This document shows, piece by piece, positions 25,847 to 34,708 of a stretch of DNA of 64,000 bases (the stretch's first letter is position 1; every line of letters begins with the position of its first letter). The stretch comes from Candidatus Nitrosacidococcus tergens (lineage in GTDB: Bacteria > Pseudomonadota > Gammaproteobacteria > Nitrosococcales > Nitrosococcaceae): assembly GCF_902810445.1 (NCBI RefSeq), contig NZ_LR778175.1:752501-816500 (forward strand). The letters are read 5' to 3'. The notes under the pieces are model-generated. The model searched no databases and was not told the origin of the DNA. It saw only the letters and a list, made by a program, of their open reading frames with translations. A program made the translations under genes and the position numbers.

Positions 25847-28800
25847 TTAAGCAGGTTGAGATTTACTTTTCTTAGATTTAGATTTTTTAGCAGATGACGA
25901 AGAAATAGAAGAGGTTTTTTTAATGGTTAAGGTATCCAGTAAATAATGAAGTGTTTTAAGACGAGACTCGGGGTCAGGTAGATCTTGTTTAAAGCGAAGT
26001 TTTTCTTGCCCTTCTAGTCTGTAATGTTCTGGATCTTGCTGAATTAAATTAATAATTGCCACTAGATCAATGGCTGGATTTGAATTGAAATGAATTCGTC
26101 CTCCTTGGCTATGGGCATCTATTTTGCTGATTCCTAGCCGATTAGCTTTTAACCGCAGTTCATTAATAGCAAATAAAGTTTTAGTTACTAGAGGCAGTAG
26201 CCCAAAGCGATCAATCATTTCTACTTGAATTTCATTTAAACTCTCAATGCTGTGAGCCGCAGCAATTCGCTTGTAAAGCACTAAACGGGTGTGCACATCC
26301 GGTAAGAAATCTTCTGGAATTAAAGCAGAAGTGTGTAAATTAATTTCTGTACCACGATCTAAGGAAATGTGATTTACATCTAAAGTACCTTGGGATTTTA
26401 GACTATGAATGGCTCTTTCTAGTAATTCATGATACATACTAAAGCCAATTTCTTGAATTTGTCCGCTCTGTCCTTCACCTAATAATTCTCCTGCTCCTCG
26501 AATTTCCATATCATGGGTCGCTAAGGTAAAGCCTGTACCTAATTCTTCTAAGGATTCAATAACATCTAATCGTTTTACCGCATCTTTAGTAATCGCAGAT
26601 CGTGGGGGGGTAATTAAATAGGCATAAGCTCGATGGTGAGAGCGACCTACCCGACCTCGTAGTTGATAGAGTTGAGCAAGACCAAATTTATCTGCCCGGT
26701 GAATGATGATAGTATTGGCATTAGGAATATCAATACCAGTTTCAATAATAGTGGTGCATATTAATACATTAAAGCGACCATGGTAAAAATTGATCATGAT
26801 CTGTTCAAGCTCTCGCTCTGGCATTTGCCCATGAGCAATTCCAGTTTTTGCTTCAGGGAGCAGATCTTGGATTTTTTGATCCATTTTATGGATAGTTTCT
26901 ACCTCATTGTGTAGAAAATAGACCTGCCCACCTCGTCTAATTTCTCGAAGGATAGCTTCTCTCAGTTGAGTATTGTTCCATTCTTGTACAAAGGTTTTTA
27001 CCGCTAAACGGCGAGCAGGGGGTGTGGCAATAATAGAAAGATCACGAATCCCTGATAAAGATAAATGAAGGGTACGGGGAATAGGAGTAGCAGTTAAAGT
27101 CAGGATATCTATTTCTGCCCGTAGGGCTTTCATTCGTTCTTTTTGCTGGACTCCAAATCGGTGTTCCTCATCAATGATCACTAAACCTAGATTGTGAAAG
27201 CTAACTCCTTTTTGTAGGAGCTTATGGGTACCTATGATAATATCAATTTTCCCTTCTGCTACTTGCTGGATAATGTGTTCTTGTTCTTTTCGAGAAGCAA
27301 AGCGGGAAACTACTTCAATTTTTATGGGCCAACCGGCAAATCGATCTTTAAAGCTTTGATAATGCTGTTGAGCAAGCAGGGTAGTAGGCACGACTACTGC
27401 TACTTGTTTACCTGCATAAGCTACAATAAAAGCTGCTCGCATAGCCACTTCTGTTTTACCAAAGCCTACATCCCCGCAAATGAGTCTATCCATGGGTCTA
27501 TCTGAAGTTAAATCCTCAATCACTGCTTCAATGGCTTGGGTTTGATCTGGGGTTTCTTCAAAAGGAAAAGCTCTGGCAAAAGCGGTATAGTGGGAATCTA
27601 AAGATGGAAAAGGTGTTTTGGTTTGAGCAGCCCTTTGAGCATAAATCTCCAACAATTTAACTGCAATATCTGAAATTTGCTCCTTAGCTTTTCCCTTGGC
27701 TTTTTCCCAATGCCCTGATCCTAGTTTGTGCAGTGGAGCAAGTTCAGCAGAAGCACCTATATAACGATTTATTAAATGTAAAGAAGCAATAGGCACATAG
27801 AGTTTATCTCCCCCTGCATATTCTAAACTCATAAATTCAGTAGCTACATTCCCAAGGGGAATAGTTTCTAGCCCTAAATAGCGACCAATTCCGTGCTCTT
27901 CATGAACGATTGGAGATCCTAGGGTGAGTTCGACTAAATCTCGAACTAAGGTATTTGTTTCATTGTCAGAAGATTGTTTTTTTCTCCGCCGACTTTGCAT
28001 TGCCTGATCCCCAAAAATTTGAGATTCAGTAATAATGGCAATCACTGGCTCAGCAAGTAACAATCCCTGATCTAAGGGAGAAACAGTAATTCCTAGAGAG
28101 TCTTGGGCTTCTAAGAATTGTTGCCAGTTTGTAAAGTAAGTGGGTATAACTTGAATATCCTTTAAAAGATCTAGAAGAGTTTCTCTCCGTCCCATAGTTT
28201 CTGCAATAAACAATACTCGACCTTCATAGCTAGCAATAAATTGCTCTAAATCTTTTAAAGGTTGGGCAGTGTGGGTATTTGAGCTTAGTTGCGGAAGAGG
28301 CTGTGTGAAAAAATTTTGTGTGCCTATTTTTTCTTCTAAAGGCTCAGATTGAAGACTAACTCTAGGTAAGGATTTAAGCTGGGCAAAAACTTGATTAGGC
28401 TGAAGATAAAGCTGTTGGGGATTTAGGATAGGTCGCTCAATATTGTGGGAATACTGATCATAGCGATCTTTAATTTCTTGCCAAAAACTATCTGCAATTT
28501 CATAAATATCTCCCAAAATAACACTTAAGGTATTTTGGGGCAGATAATCAAATAGAGTATTGGTATTCTGAAAGAAAAAGGGAAAGTAATACTCAACTCC
28601 GGGCGGAGTATTTCCTTGGCTTACTTCTTGATAGATTAGACTATATTGGGATTGGCCAAAAGTATCTTCATGGTTTTTTTGAAATAGCTGGATAGCTTTT
28701 TTAGTAAGGGGAAATTCTCTAGCAGGAAGTAAACAGATTTCATCGATTGTTTGCAGGGAGCGTTGGGTTTCTGGATCAAAACTCCGTAAAGTATCTACCG

Positions 28801-29389
28801 TATCATCAAATAAATCTATTCGATAAGGTGTTTTGCTTCCTGTAGGAAAAATATCGATAATAGAGCCACGAATAGCAAATTCACTATGTTCCATCACTTG
28901 GGTTACATGGCGATATCCCCCCTGTATTAATTGATCACGCCAGCTATCCCTAGAAACTGTATCACCTGTTTTAATAAGCAAACTATGAGACTCAAGGTAT
29001 TCTCGGGGAGGAAGCAGTTGCATTAAGGTAGTGATAGGCACAATCAGAATACCTTGAGTTAAACGTGGAAGCTGATATAGGGCTTCTAAACGTGCAGAAA
29101 TAATATCTTGATGGGGAGATAGGTTTTCATAAGGAAGGGTTTCCCAATCTGGTAAAAAAATGACTGGGTATAGGGATTTTTTCCTAAGATAGAATTTAAC
29201 TTCTTCGCTGAGTCTACCTGCAGTAGCAGTATCTGGAACAATTCCTATGATAAAGCTTGAATAATTTTCGATACAGGTTGCTAATATTAGTCCAAAACTA
29301 CTGCCATGAATCTGGCCAAATTGGCGGTGATCACCCGCTTTTTTAGGTAAAGCTTGGGCTAAAGATTTAACATCTAAAATAGATAGCAT
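25847..29389 (-). CDS. mfd: Transcription-repair coupling factor Mfd
   Basis: Removes RNA polymerase stalled at lesions and recruits UvrA. The 1180-residue protein has the UvrB-like N-terminal part (LPDWETLPYENLSPHQDI), the RNA-polymerase-interacting domain (PIVHEEHGIGRYLGLE), and the RecG-like motor with Walker A CGDVGFGKTEVAMRAA, the DEEH box (VIIDEEHRFGVQQKE), TLTATPIPRTL and QLRGRVGRS. The C-terminal tail is rich in serine and lysine (SSISSSSAKKSKSKKSKS), an addition of about 20 residues. ATG 29389. It follows the response regulator gene by 62 bases on the same strand. Confidence 0.98.
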   Translation of the reverse strand: MLSILDVKSLAQALPKKAGDHRQFGQIHGSSFGLILATCIENYSSFIIGIVPDTATAGRLSEEVKFYLRKKSLYPVIFLPDWETLPYENLSPHQDIISARLEALYQLPRLTQGILIVPITTLMQLLPPREYLESHSLLIKTGDTVSRDSWRDQLIQGGYRHVTQVMEHSEFAIRGSIIDIFPTGSKTPYRIDLFDDTVDTLRSFDPETQRSLQTIDEICLLPAREFPLTKKAIQLFQKNHEDTFGQSQYSLIYQEVSQGNTPPGVEYYFPFFFQNTNTLFDYLPQNTLSVILGDIYEIADSFWQEIKDRYDQYSHNIERPILNPQQLYLQPNQVFAQLKSLPRVSLQSEPLEEKIGTQNFFTQPLPQLSSNTHTAQPLKDLEQFIASYEGRVLFIAETMGRRETLLDLLKDIQVIPTYFTNWQQFLEAQDSLGITVSPLDQGLLLAEPVIAIITESQIFGDQAMQSRRRKKQSSDNETNTLVRDLVELTLGSPIVHEEHGIGRYLGLETIPLGNVATEFMSLEYAGGDKLYVPIASLHLINRYIGASAELAPLHKLGSGHWEKAKGKAKEQISDIAVKLLEIYAQRAAQTKTPFPSLDSHYTAFARAFPFEETPDQTQAIEAVIEDLTSDRPMDRLICGDVGFGKTEVAMRAAFIVAYAGKQVAVVVPTTLLAQQHYQSFKDRFAGWPIKIEVVSRFASRKEQEHIIQQVAEGKIDIIIGTHKLLQKGVSFHNLGLVIIDEEHRFGVQQKERMKALRAEIDILTLTATPIPRTLHLSLSGIRDLSIIATPPARRLAVKTFVQEWNNTQLREAILREIRRGGQVYFLHNEVETIHKMDQKIQDLLPEAKTGIAHGQMPERELEQIMINFYHGRFNVLICTTIIETGIDIPNANTIIIHRADKFGLAQLYQLRGRVGRSHHRAYAYLITPPRSAITKDAVKRLDVIESLEELGTGFTLATHDMEIRGAGELLGEGQSGQIQEIGFSMYHELLERAIHSLKSQGTLDVNHISLDRGTEINLHTSALIPEDFLPDVHTRLVLYKRIAAAHSIESLNEIQVEMIDRFGLLPLVTKTLFAINELRLKANRLGISKIDAHSQGGRIHFNSNPAIDLVAIINLIQQDPEHYRLEGQEKLRFKQDLPDPESRLKTLHYLLDTLTIKKTSSISSSSAKKSKSKKSKSQPA

Positions 29390-29451
29390 TTAAGAGAAGA
29401 TAATTTTTGAGTCAGGAATAAATAGAGGTCTGATAAATGGGTTAGCTACTA

Positions 29452-30864
29452 CTAAACTAATTCATCAGCTGATCTAATATTATATTTTTGTATCCGATAA
29501 CGCAAAGTTTCCCTTGTAGACTTAAGAGCACGAGCTGTAGCAGCAATATTGTAATTATTCCGTTTAAACGCAACTTCAATAATATGGCGATCCATATCCT
29601 CTAAAGCCATACTCCCATCTAAAGGAAGACAAATTTGATCTATATGATTAAGAGAGTAAGAGGGCTTATGGACAGGTTGAGATTCTTTGATAGGAAGCTG
29701 AAGATACTGATCTGAGAGTACTTCGCCTTCAGAAAATAAAACACAACGCTCAATTACATTGCGTAATTCCCGTATATTTCCTGGCCAGTCATGATTACGT
29801 AGCTGCGCCCATACTCTCTCTGGTATTGTTTTAATTTGTTTACTTGCTTCAGCACTAAACTCTGAAATAAATAAGGGGACTAAATCCTCAAGATCTTCTT
29901 TAGTTTCTCGTAAGGGAGGTAGGGTAAGTTGAAATACATTAAGACGATGATAAAGATCAGATCGAAAACCACCTTCCTTTGACATCTGCTCTAAGTTACG
30001 ATTACTTGCAGCAAGAATCTGCACATCAATTGTAATTTCTTTATTACCACCCAATCGGCGTACTCTACGATCCTCAAGTGCTTTAAGGAGTTTAGCTTGA
30101 AGATCTAGGGGCATCTCTCCTATCTCATCTAAAAAAAGGGTACCTCCATTAGCTTGCTCTAAAAATCCAAAATGACGAGACTTCGCCCCGGTAAAGGATC
30201 CCATCTCATGACCAAAGAGTTCTGATTCTAATAAATCTCGTGGCAATGCAGCACAATTCAGTTCTATCATTGGTCCTTGTTGGGCACGGGTGCCACTATA
30301 ATGAAGGATACGTGCAACTAAACCCTTACCTGTTCCTGTTTCTCCACCTAAGATCAGAGTGCTAAAATGGCTTTGAGTAAGCCTGGTGAGTAAATTTCTT
30401 ACCCTTTGAGTCGCTGGACTACGTCCAACAAGTGCTTTAGGCGAGTATTTTTGGTGTTGCTGCTGGGTTTGGTATTGTAATCGTCTATGGGCAGAGGCAC
30501 TACGAGAAGCACTAGAGACAACTAAATCCAAGTGATCCAGCTCGCAAGGTTTTTCTAAAAAATCATATGCACCTAGCCGCAAAGCACGTACTGAGTCTGG
30601 TACGCTACCATATCCAGTAAGTAATAACCACTCTGCATGAGCATGTTTACCTTTAATTTCCTCCATTAAATCCAAGGCATTGCCATCAGGTAAGCTCATA
30701 TCAGAAAGGATAACTAGAGGATTAAACTCTGATTCAAGCAAAATGTTACGTGCTTGCTGTAAATCTTTAGCCCATTCTACTTCCCAGCTCCCATCTTGAT
30801 AATGACGAGAGAGTTCTGCACCTAATAATAATTCATCTTCAATAATAAGTAATGCAGGCCGCAT
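29452..30864 (-). CDS. NtrC-type sigma-54-dependent response regulator
   Basis: A 470-residue three-domain activator. Receiver domain: acidic pocket E9/D10, phospho-acceptor Asp55 (LSDMSLPDG), Thr83, Lys105 (LEKP). AAA+ domain: Walker A GGETGTGKG, the sigma-54 contact loop GSFTGA in place of GAFTGA, Walker B GTLFLDEIGEM, and the arginine-finger region FRSDLYHRLNVF. Fis-type helix-turn-helix at the C-terminus: YNIAATARALKSTRETLRYR. It lies 37 bases after its histidine kinase, and the operon is headed by a sigma-54 promoter, so positive autoregulation is likely. It could belong to the GlrR/ZraR-like group, but I do not assign a name. Confidence 0.93.
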   Translation of the reverse strand: MRPALLIIEDELLLGAELSRHYQDGSWEVEWAKDLQQARNILLESEFNPLVILSDMSLPDGNALDLMEEIKGKHAHAEWLLLTGYGSVPDSVRALRLGAYDFLEKPCELDHLDLVVSSASRSASAHRRLQYQTQQQHQKYSPKALVGRSPATQRVRNLLTRLTQSHFSTLILGGETGTGKGLVARILHYSGTRAQQGPMIELNCAALPRDLLESELFGHEMGSFTGAKSRHFGFLEQANGGTLFLDEIGEMPLDLQAKLLKALEDRRVRRLGGNKEITIDVQILAASNRNLEQMSKEGGFRSDLYHRLNVFQLTLPPLRETKEDLEDLVPLFISEFSAEASKQIKTIPERVWAQLRNHDWPGNIRELRNVIERCVLFSEGEVLSDQYLQLPIKESQPVHKPSYSLNHIDQICLPLDGSMALEDMDRHIIEVAFKRNNYNIAATARALKSTRETLRYRIQKYNIRSADELV

Positions 30865-30901
30865 AGTAGCGTGTTATTAATAAAAAATTCAAAATAATAT
30901 A

Positions 30902-32347
30902 TTAAGCTAATTTTTTTATTAATGGAAAGATAAGGGTAACACAAGCTCCCTGTGGCTGCTTATTTGTTAACTGTACATACCCACCTGATTCTTTAGTAAA
31001 TCGCTGTACCATAGCCAATCCTAATCCAGTGCCTTGTTGTCCGTTACCACTGGCAAAAGGACGTATACCATATTCTAGTACTTGTTTAGAAAATCCAGGT
31101 CCCTCATCACATACGGCAATGCATAGAGAATCTTTATCCTCCCAAGCATCAATCTTAATAATCCCAGAGATTTTGTCCATTGCATGGGCTGCATTTAATA
31201 GCAAATTTAGAATAGCTTGATGGAATCCATCTTCTGGGAACTGATGATGAAGATTTTTGGGAATATTACATTGTAATTCTAGCTTATCAGGTATTTGATA
31301 GCGAGTAAGGGCTAAAATTTCTTCGACCTCATGGGCTAGCTCTAAATTTGTTGATGGCTCTGGGGTATGTTTTGCTTGGTTGAGCAAATCATTCAAAAGT
31401 CGAGTTAATCTTTTTATTTCATTACTAATTAGCCCAAGTCGCTGGGCTTGATCTGGATTATTAATTTCTTTTTTAAGATTACTACAACTAATTTGAATTC
31501 CAGCAAGAGGATTTCGCAGTTCATGAGCAATACTAGCAGCTAACTCTCCTGTTGCAGCCAATCGTTCAGCACGGGCTAAACTGCGTTGTTGTTCCATTAA
31601 AGTACGAGTAGCATTCTGCACCGATTTTTCTAAAGAGAGGGTATGTTGGTGTTTTTCCTCCTCTAGCGTTTTTAATCTACCCACCATATCATTATAACTA
31701 TTGTAAATAGGATGCAGTAGGGGATTTAAACCATATGTAGAGATTGGTTCGAGTTTTTCTTCAGTCAATGAAGAGAGTAGTTCTGCTAAATCTTGTAAAG
31801 GATTGAAAATTCTGCTTTGAAAGAACCATTTTACTGCAAGAAGCGAAGCAATAATAATCAGGGAGGCTAGCATTAATTCATTGCGAATTTTACTTATCAC
31901 TTCTTGTAAAACTAATTCATCATGAGCAATTTCTGTATTTAATATCTGGTTGATTAAACTTAAGATAGGAAAAAGTATTTGAGGAGTAACCTGATTGTTT
32001 CTCTTAATAAAATCAGTTAGTATCAAATTAATCCATCGCAAATTCTTAGGGGTTTCCTCATCTGAGTGATGTCCTAAAGAGGTAATATATTTAATTTCAT
32101 CGCTCAGTTTTTTTAGATCATCTCGGCGAATTTCCACTCTTTCCCCTGATAGGGTATCTAAAAGTACAGTTTCTAGCTCTAAACTAGTTTGTTGAATTTG
32201 TCGAGAGTAATTCATATTTGAGCGAAGAGTCTCCATATAATGAAGATTATTCCACATCATCCTGCCTAAAACAGTACCAATAAGAATAAGTACTCCAATT
32301 AAAATAAATCCCCTAATTTGTATAGTTCGATTAATTAATTGTTTCAT
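30902..32347 (-). CDS. Membrane sensor histidine kinase
   Basis: A 481-residue kinase. TM1 is at about 11-30 and TM2 at about 158-176, with a periplasmic sensor region of about 125 residues between them, predicted helical. A HAMP-like linker and a coiled coil follow (about 178-265). The phosphorylation site is His275 in ASIAHELRNPLAGIQ. The ATPase part has the N-box NLLLNAAHAMD, G1 CDEGPGF and G2 GTGLGLAMVQRF. It is the partner of the downstream sigma-54 activator and follows the DUF2490 gene by 61 bases. The signal it senses is unknown; the outer-membrane protein in the same operon suggests an envelope cue. Confidence 0.92.
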   Translation of the reverse strand: MKQLINRTIQIRGFILIGVLILIGTVLGRMMWNNLHYMETLRSNMNYSRQIQQTSLELETVLLDTLSGERVEIRRDDLKKLSDEIKYITSLGHHSDEETPKNLRWINLILTDFIKRNNQVTPQILFPILSLINQILNTEIAHDELVLQEVISKIRNELMLASLIIIASLLAVKWFFQSRIFNPLQDLAELLSSLTEEKLEPISTYGLNPLLHPIYNSYNDMVGRLKTLEEEKHQHTLSLEKSVQNATRTLMEQQRSLARAERLAATGELAASIAHELRNPLAGIQISCSNLKKEINNPDQAQRLGLISNEIKRLTRLLNDLLNQAKHTPEPSTNLELAHEVEEILALTRYQIPDKLELQCNIPKNLHHQFPEDGFHQAILNLLLNAAHAMDKISGIIKIDAWEDKDSLCIAVCDEGPGFSKQVLEYGIRPFASGNGQQGTGLGLAMVQRFTKESGGYVQLTNKQPQGACVTLIFPLIKKLA

Positions 32348-32408
32348 TCAAAGCACTCTTTCTCTATTTATTGATTAGAGGCTACTAGACCTTAAATATT
32401 AAACTAGG

Positions 32409-33212
32409 CTAATTAAAATTATATTGAAATCCAAGTTGAACGTTATGGATCAAAAGATCTGGGCTGCTAGGTGCTGTATTATGAATATAATTTCCTAGAT
32501 AACCTAGGGTAACACTTGCATTACTATTAACACGAAAGTTGAAACCTAGAGCTAAATGATTCTGGTTGAATCCCGCAAGATTTCGATCTCCATTGACTCC
32601 CCAACTATTTAAGTACTCCCAAAGCTCATCTGATAAATAAATAGATATATTTTTTGTACCGGGAATAGCATGGGAAATACCGAAGAGTTGACGAAAACGA
32701 ATACCGATATCACCTAATGTATCGCCTGTGGCATCAAACCCAGAAACTGTGAACAATTCTTCTAAACGACTACGAGAAGTAAAGGTAAATCCTCCACCTA
32801 TATTGGTAGTAAATAGAAAATCCTGATAGGGGCGACTTACTGAGTCATGAGTACCGTTTGGATTTAAATCCCAATACTGGCTATAACCAAACCAAAAGCT
32901 AGCGTTGGGTGTAATACTATAACCTAACGAACTCCAAAAAAGTTCTTGTCTTGGATTCATACTGGCTCCTGCATTAGGATCGCTAAGAAAAGAATCATCA
33001 CGGTTACGAGTCATACCCATGATAGACCAGTGGAATTTATTGCTTGTTTCATCATCCAACCCTAGAGCTTTACCAAATAATCTAGCAGATCCACTAAAGG
33101 CAGCAAAACCCCAAGTACCAAATTCTTCTTGTGTACCTTCAGCAAAAGATGCATTATGAAATATCGTTAGAATAAATGTAATAAAAAAAATATAGCTTCT
33201 TGTAGTTTTCAT
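32409..33212 (-). CDS. DUF2490-like outer-membrane beta-barrel protein
   Basis: A 267-residue protein with a signal peptide (about 1-24, cut after NASFA). The mature part alternates hydrophobic and polar residues and ends in FQYNFN, as in outer-membrane barrels. FTSRSRLEELF followed by DIGIRFRQLF matches the DUF2490 pattern; function unknown. ATG 33212 follows AGGAAA. It is the first gene after the sigma-54 promoter at 33257-33272 and is followed by the kinase and regulator, so it may be the target, or part of the sensing system, of that pair. Confidence 0.85.
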   Translation of the reverse strand: MKTTRSYIFFITFILTIFHNASFAEGTQEEFGTWGFAAFSGSARLFGKALGLDDETSNKFHWSIMGMTRNRDDSFLSDPNAGASMNPRQELFWSSLGYSITPNASFWFGYSQYWDLNPNGTHDSVSRPYQDFLFTTNIGGGFTFTSRSRLEELFTVSGFDATGDTLGDIGIRFRQLFGISHAIPGTKNISIYLSDELWEYLNSWGVNGDRNLAGFNQNHLALGFNFRVNSNASVTLGYLGNYIHNTAPSSPDLLIHNVQLGFQYNFN

Positions 33213-33256
33213 CCCGTTTTCCTATGTGCAGCTAGCATGTGCTATTTAAGGCTTTA

Positions 33257-33272
33257 TGCTATTTTCGTGCCA
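33257..33272 (-). promoter_or_regulatory. Sigma-54 promoter for the DUF2490-kinase-regulator operon
   Basis: On the minus strand the site reads TGGCACGAAAATAGCA. The consensus is TGGCAC-N5-TTGCA; only one T differs, and the invariant GG and GC are kept at the right spacing. The expected transcript start, near 33247, gives a leader of about 35 bases before ATG 33212. The operon it heads encodes a sigma-54 activator, which supports the call. Confidence 0.8.
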
Positions 33273-33339
33273 ACTTATAGAAAATTAAATGAAAATATGC
33301 TTAGATCACCTATAGAAGCTAGAATGAAGCATATATGTA

Positions 33340-33399
33340 ACCTTTTTATGTAAAAGGTGAGGTAATAGTCTTTCAAGATAATCCACCACTTTGAGGTGG
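33340..33399. repeat. Two inverted repeats, possible enhancer sites
   Basis: ACCTTTT-TATGT-AAAAGGT lies at 33340-33358 and CCACC-ACTTTGA-GGTGG at 33383-33399. Their centres are about 100 and 145 bases upstream of the expected sigma-54 transcript start, where binding sites for NtrC-type activators usually lie. The two do not share a sequence, so they are not clearly two copies of one site. Confidence 0.45.
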
Positions 33400-33566
33400 G
33401 GGAAATCACAAGGTATGGTTTTTTTCAACCAAATACTTCGTTTAGAAAAACTTAAAGCTAAGAAAAAATTTTGGTAAGGTGTAATTTGAAAATAGGGGAA
33501 ATGACCAGCTCTTAAGCTGGTCTAATTATTCAAACATTTTGAATATAAAGGTGCGTACTAATAGCT
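33400..33566. other. Rest of the 354-base spacer downstream of the ferredoxin gene
   Basis: A perfect 8-bp inverted repeat GACCAGCT-CTTA-AGCTGGTC is at 33503-33522, 45 bases after the minus-strand ferredoxin gene. It has no T-run on the minus strand, so it is at best a weak terminator. The rest of the 33213-33566 spacer holds the sigma-54 promoter and two other inverted repeats listed above; no gene is seen. Confidence 0.5.
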
Positions 33567-33905
33567 TTACTCTTCTAGGTATTTTAACTTATCTTCAACA
33601 TTTTTATTTTTAACCCGATCCCACTGCTCGGCATCTTTTGGCGGCTCTTTTCGCTCAGTAATTACAGGCCAATCTTGAGCCAATTTCGCATTTATTTCTA
33701 AATATTTTTTCTGCTCATCAGGTAAATCATCCTCAGAGAAAATCGCTTCTGCAGGGCATTCAGATTCACAAAGAGTACAGTCAATACACTCATCTGGATC
33801 GATTGCTAAAAAATTAGGCCCTTCATGAAAACAATCCACTGGGCATACTTCCACACAGTCAGTATATTTACACTTAATACAGTTTTCTGTTACTACAAAT
33901 GTCAT
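33567..33905 (-). CDS. fdxA: Seven-iron ferredoxin FdxA
   Basis: A 112-residue ferredoxin with one 3Fe-4S and one 4Fe-4S cluster. Cysteines are in ENCIKCKYTDCVEVCPVDCF and CIDCTLCESECPAEAIF, the arrangement of Azotobacter FdI-type proteins. The C-terminal extension of about 45 residues is typical. ATG 33905 follows AGGAGG-like bases (TTAGGAGGAGC). It is divergent from lapA. Confidence 0.95.
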   Translation of the reverse strand: MTFVVTENCIKCKYTDCVEVCPVDCFHEGPNFLAIDPDECIDCTLCESECPAEAIFSEDDLPDEQKKYLEINAKLAQDWPVITERKEPPKDAEQWDRVKNKNVEDKLKYLEE

Positions 33906-34042
33906 GAGTTAGCTCCTCCTAAAAGTTTTTAATAATTCTTTTTTATGAAACTATAATAGGTATTATTTTAAAGAATTTTCTTTATTTAAAGTATTTGAAA
34001 TGTATTAAATAGAACTAATCCTATAATAGGGGCATTATATCT

Positions 34043-34342
34043 ATGCAAAGGTTTCTTTATTTTTTAATATTCATTATTGTTTTTGTACTTGGACTTATTT
34101 TTGCTGATCACCATGCGGAGCTGGTGACTATTAATTACTATTTTGGCACAATTTCTATCCCCTTATCCTTACTTTTATCCCTTATATTGCTAGTAGGAGT
34201 GATTCTCGGTATCTTAGCGAGCTTAAATACGGTGATAAAATATAAGTATGAAAATAGAAAATTACGTAAATCAGTAAAAACTATTCAGCGAGAAAATGCT
34301 GATCTACGTTCATTTCCAATACCTATTAAGTATGAGAAATAA
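34043..34342 (+). CDS. lapA: LapA (DUF1049) family membrane protein
   Basis: A 99-residue inner-membrane protein with two hydrophobic helices (about 5-22 and 40-65) and a basic, helical C-terminal tail (YKYENRKLRKSVKTIQRENADLR). In E. coli LapA works with LapB in control of lipopolysaccharide synthesis; lapB is not adjacent here. The next gene, arsC, starts 18 bases later. Confidence 0.85.
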   Translation: MQRFLYFLIFIIVFVLGLIFADHHAELVTINYYFGTISIPLSLLLSLILLVGVILGILASLNTVIKYKYENRKLRKSVKTIQRENADLRSFPIPIKYEK

Positions 34343-34360
34343 AATTAGAAGGATAATATC

Positions 34361-34705
34361 ATGGTGTTGATTTATCATAACCCTAGATGCAGTAAATCAC
34401 GTCAGGCTTTACAATTAATTCATGACCAAGATATCGATCCTGAAATTGTTGAATATCTTACTGCACCACCTACCTTTGATCAGTTGGTTAAAATCCTTAA
34501 TTTATTAGGAAAACCTCCTAGGGAGTTAATACGACAAGGAGAGCCAGAATATAAAATTCATGGTTTAGATAACCCAAACCTTTCAGATAAAGAATTAATT
34601 GAAGCTATGTGTGCTTACCCTATTTTAATTGAAAGACCTATTGTATTAGCAGGTGGTAGAGCTGTAATTGGCAGACCACCAGAGAGTATCCTTGAGATTT
34701 TATAA
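34361..34705 (+). CDS. arsC: Arsenate reductase (glutaredoxin type) ArsC/YfgD
   Basis: A 114-residue thioredoxin-fold protein with the active cysteine at position 10 (IYHNPRCSKSRQAL), then LIRQGEPEY and ILIERPIVLAGGRAVIGRPPE, which carry the usual arginines. GAAGGATA precedes ATG 34361. No arsR or arsB is near, so it may be the YfgD-type housekeeping form. wrbA begins 3 bases after the stop. Confidence 0.92.
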   Translation: MVLIYHNPRCSKSRQALQLIHDQDIDPEIVEYLTAPPTFDQLVKILNLLGKPPRELIRQGEPEYKIHGLDNPNLSDKELIEAMCAYPILIERPIVLAGGRAVIGRPPESILEIL

Positions 34706-34708
34706 ATT

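Noticed and set aside
33340..33399. Hairpins read as ends of an IS200/IS605-type element
   Set aside because: No transposase remnant, no TTAC-like target and no second copy in the window; the position upstream of a sigma-54 promoter gives a better explanation.
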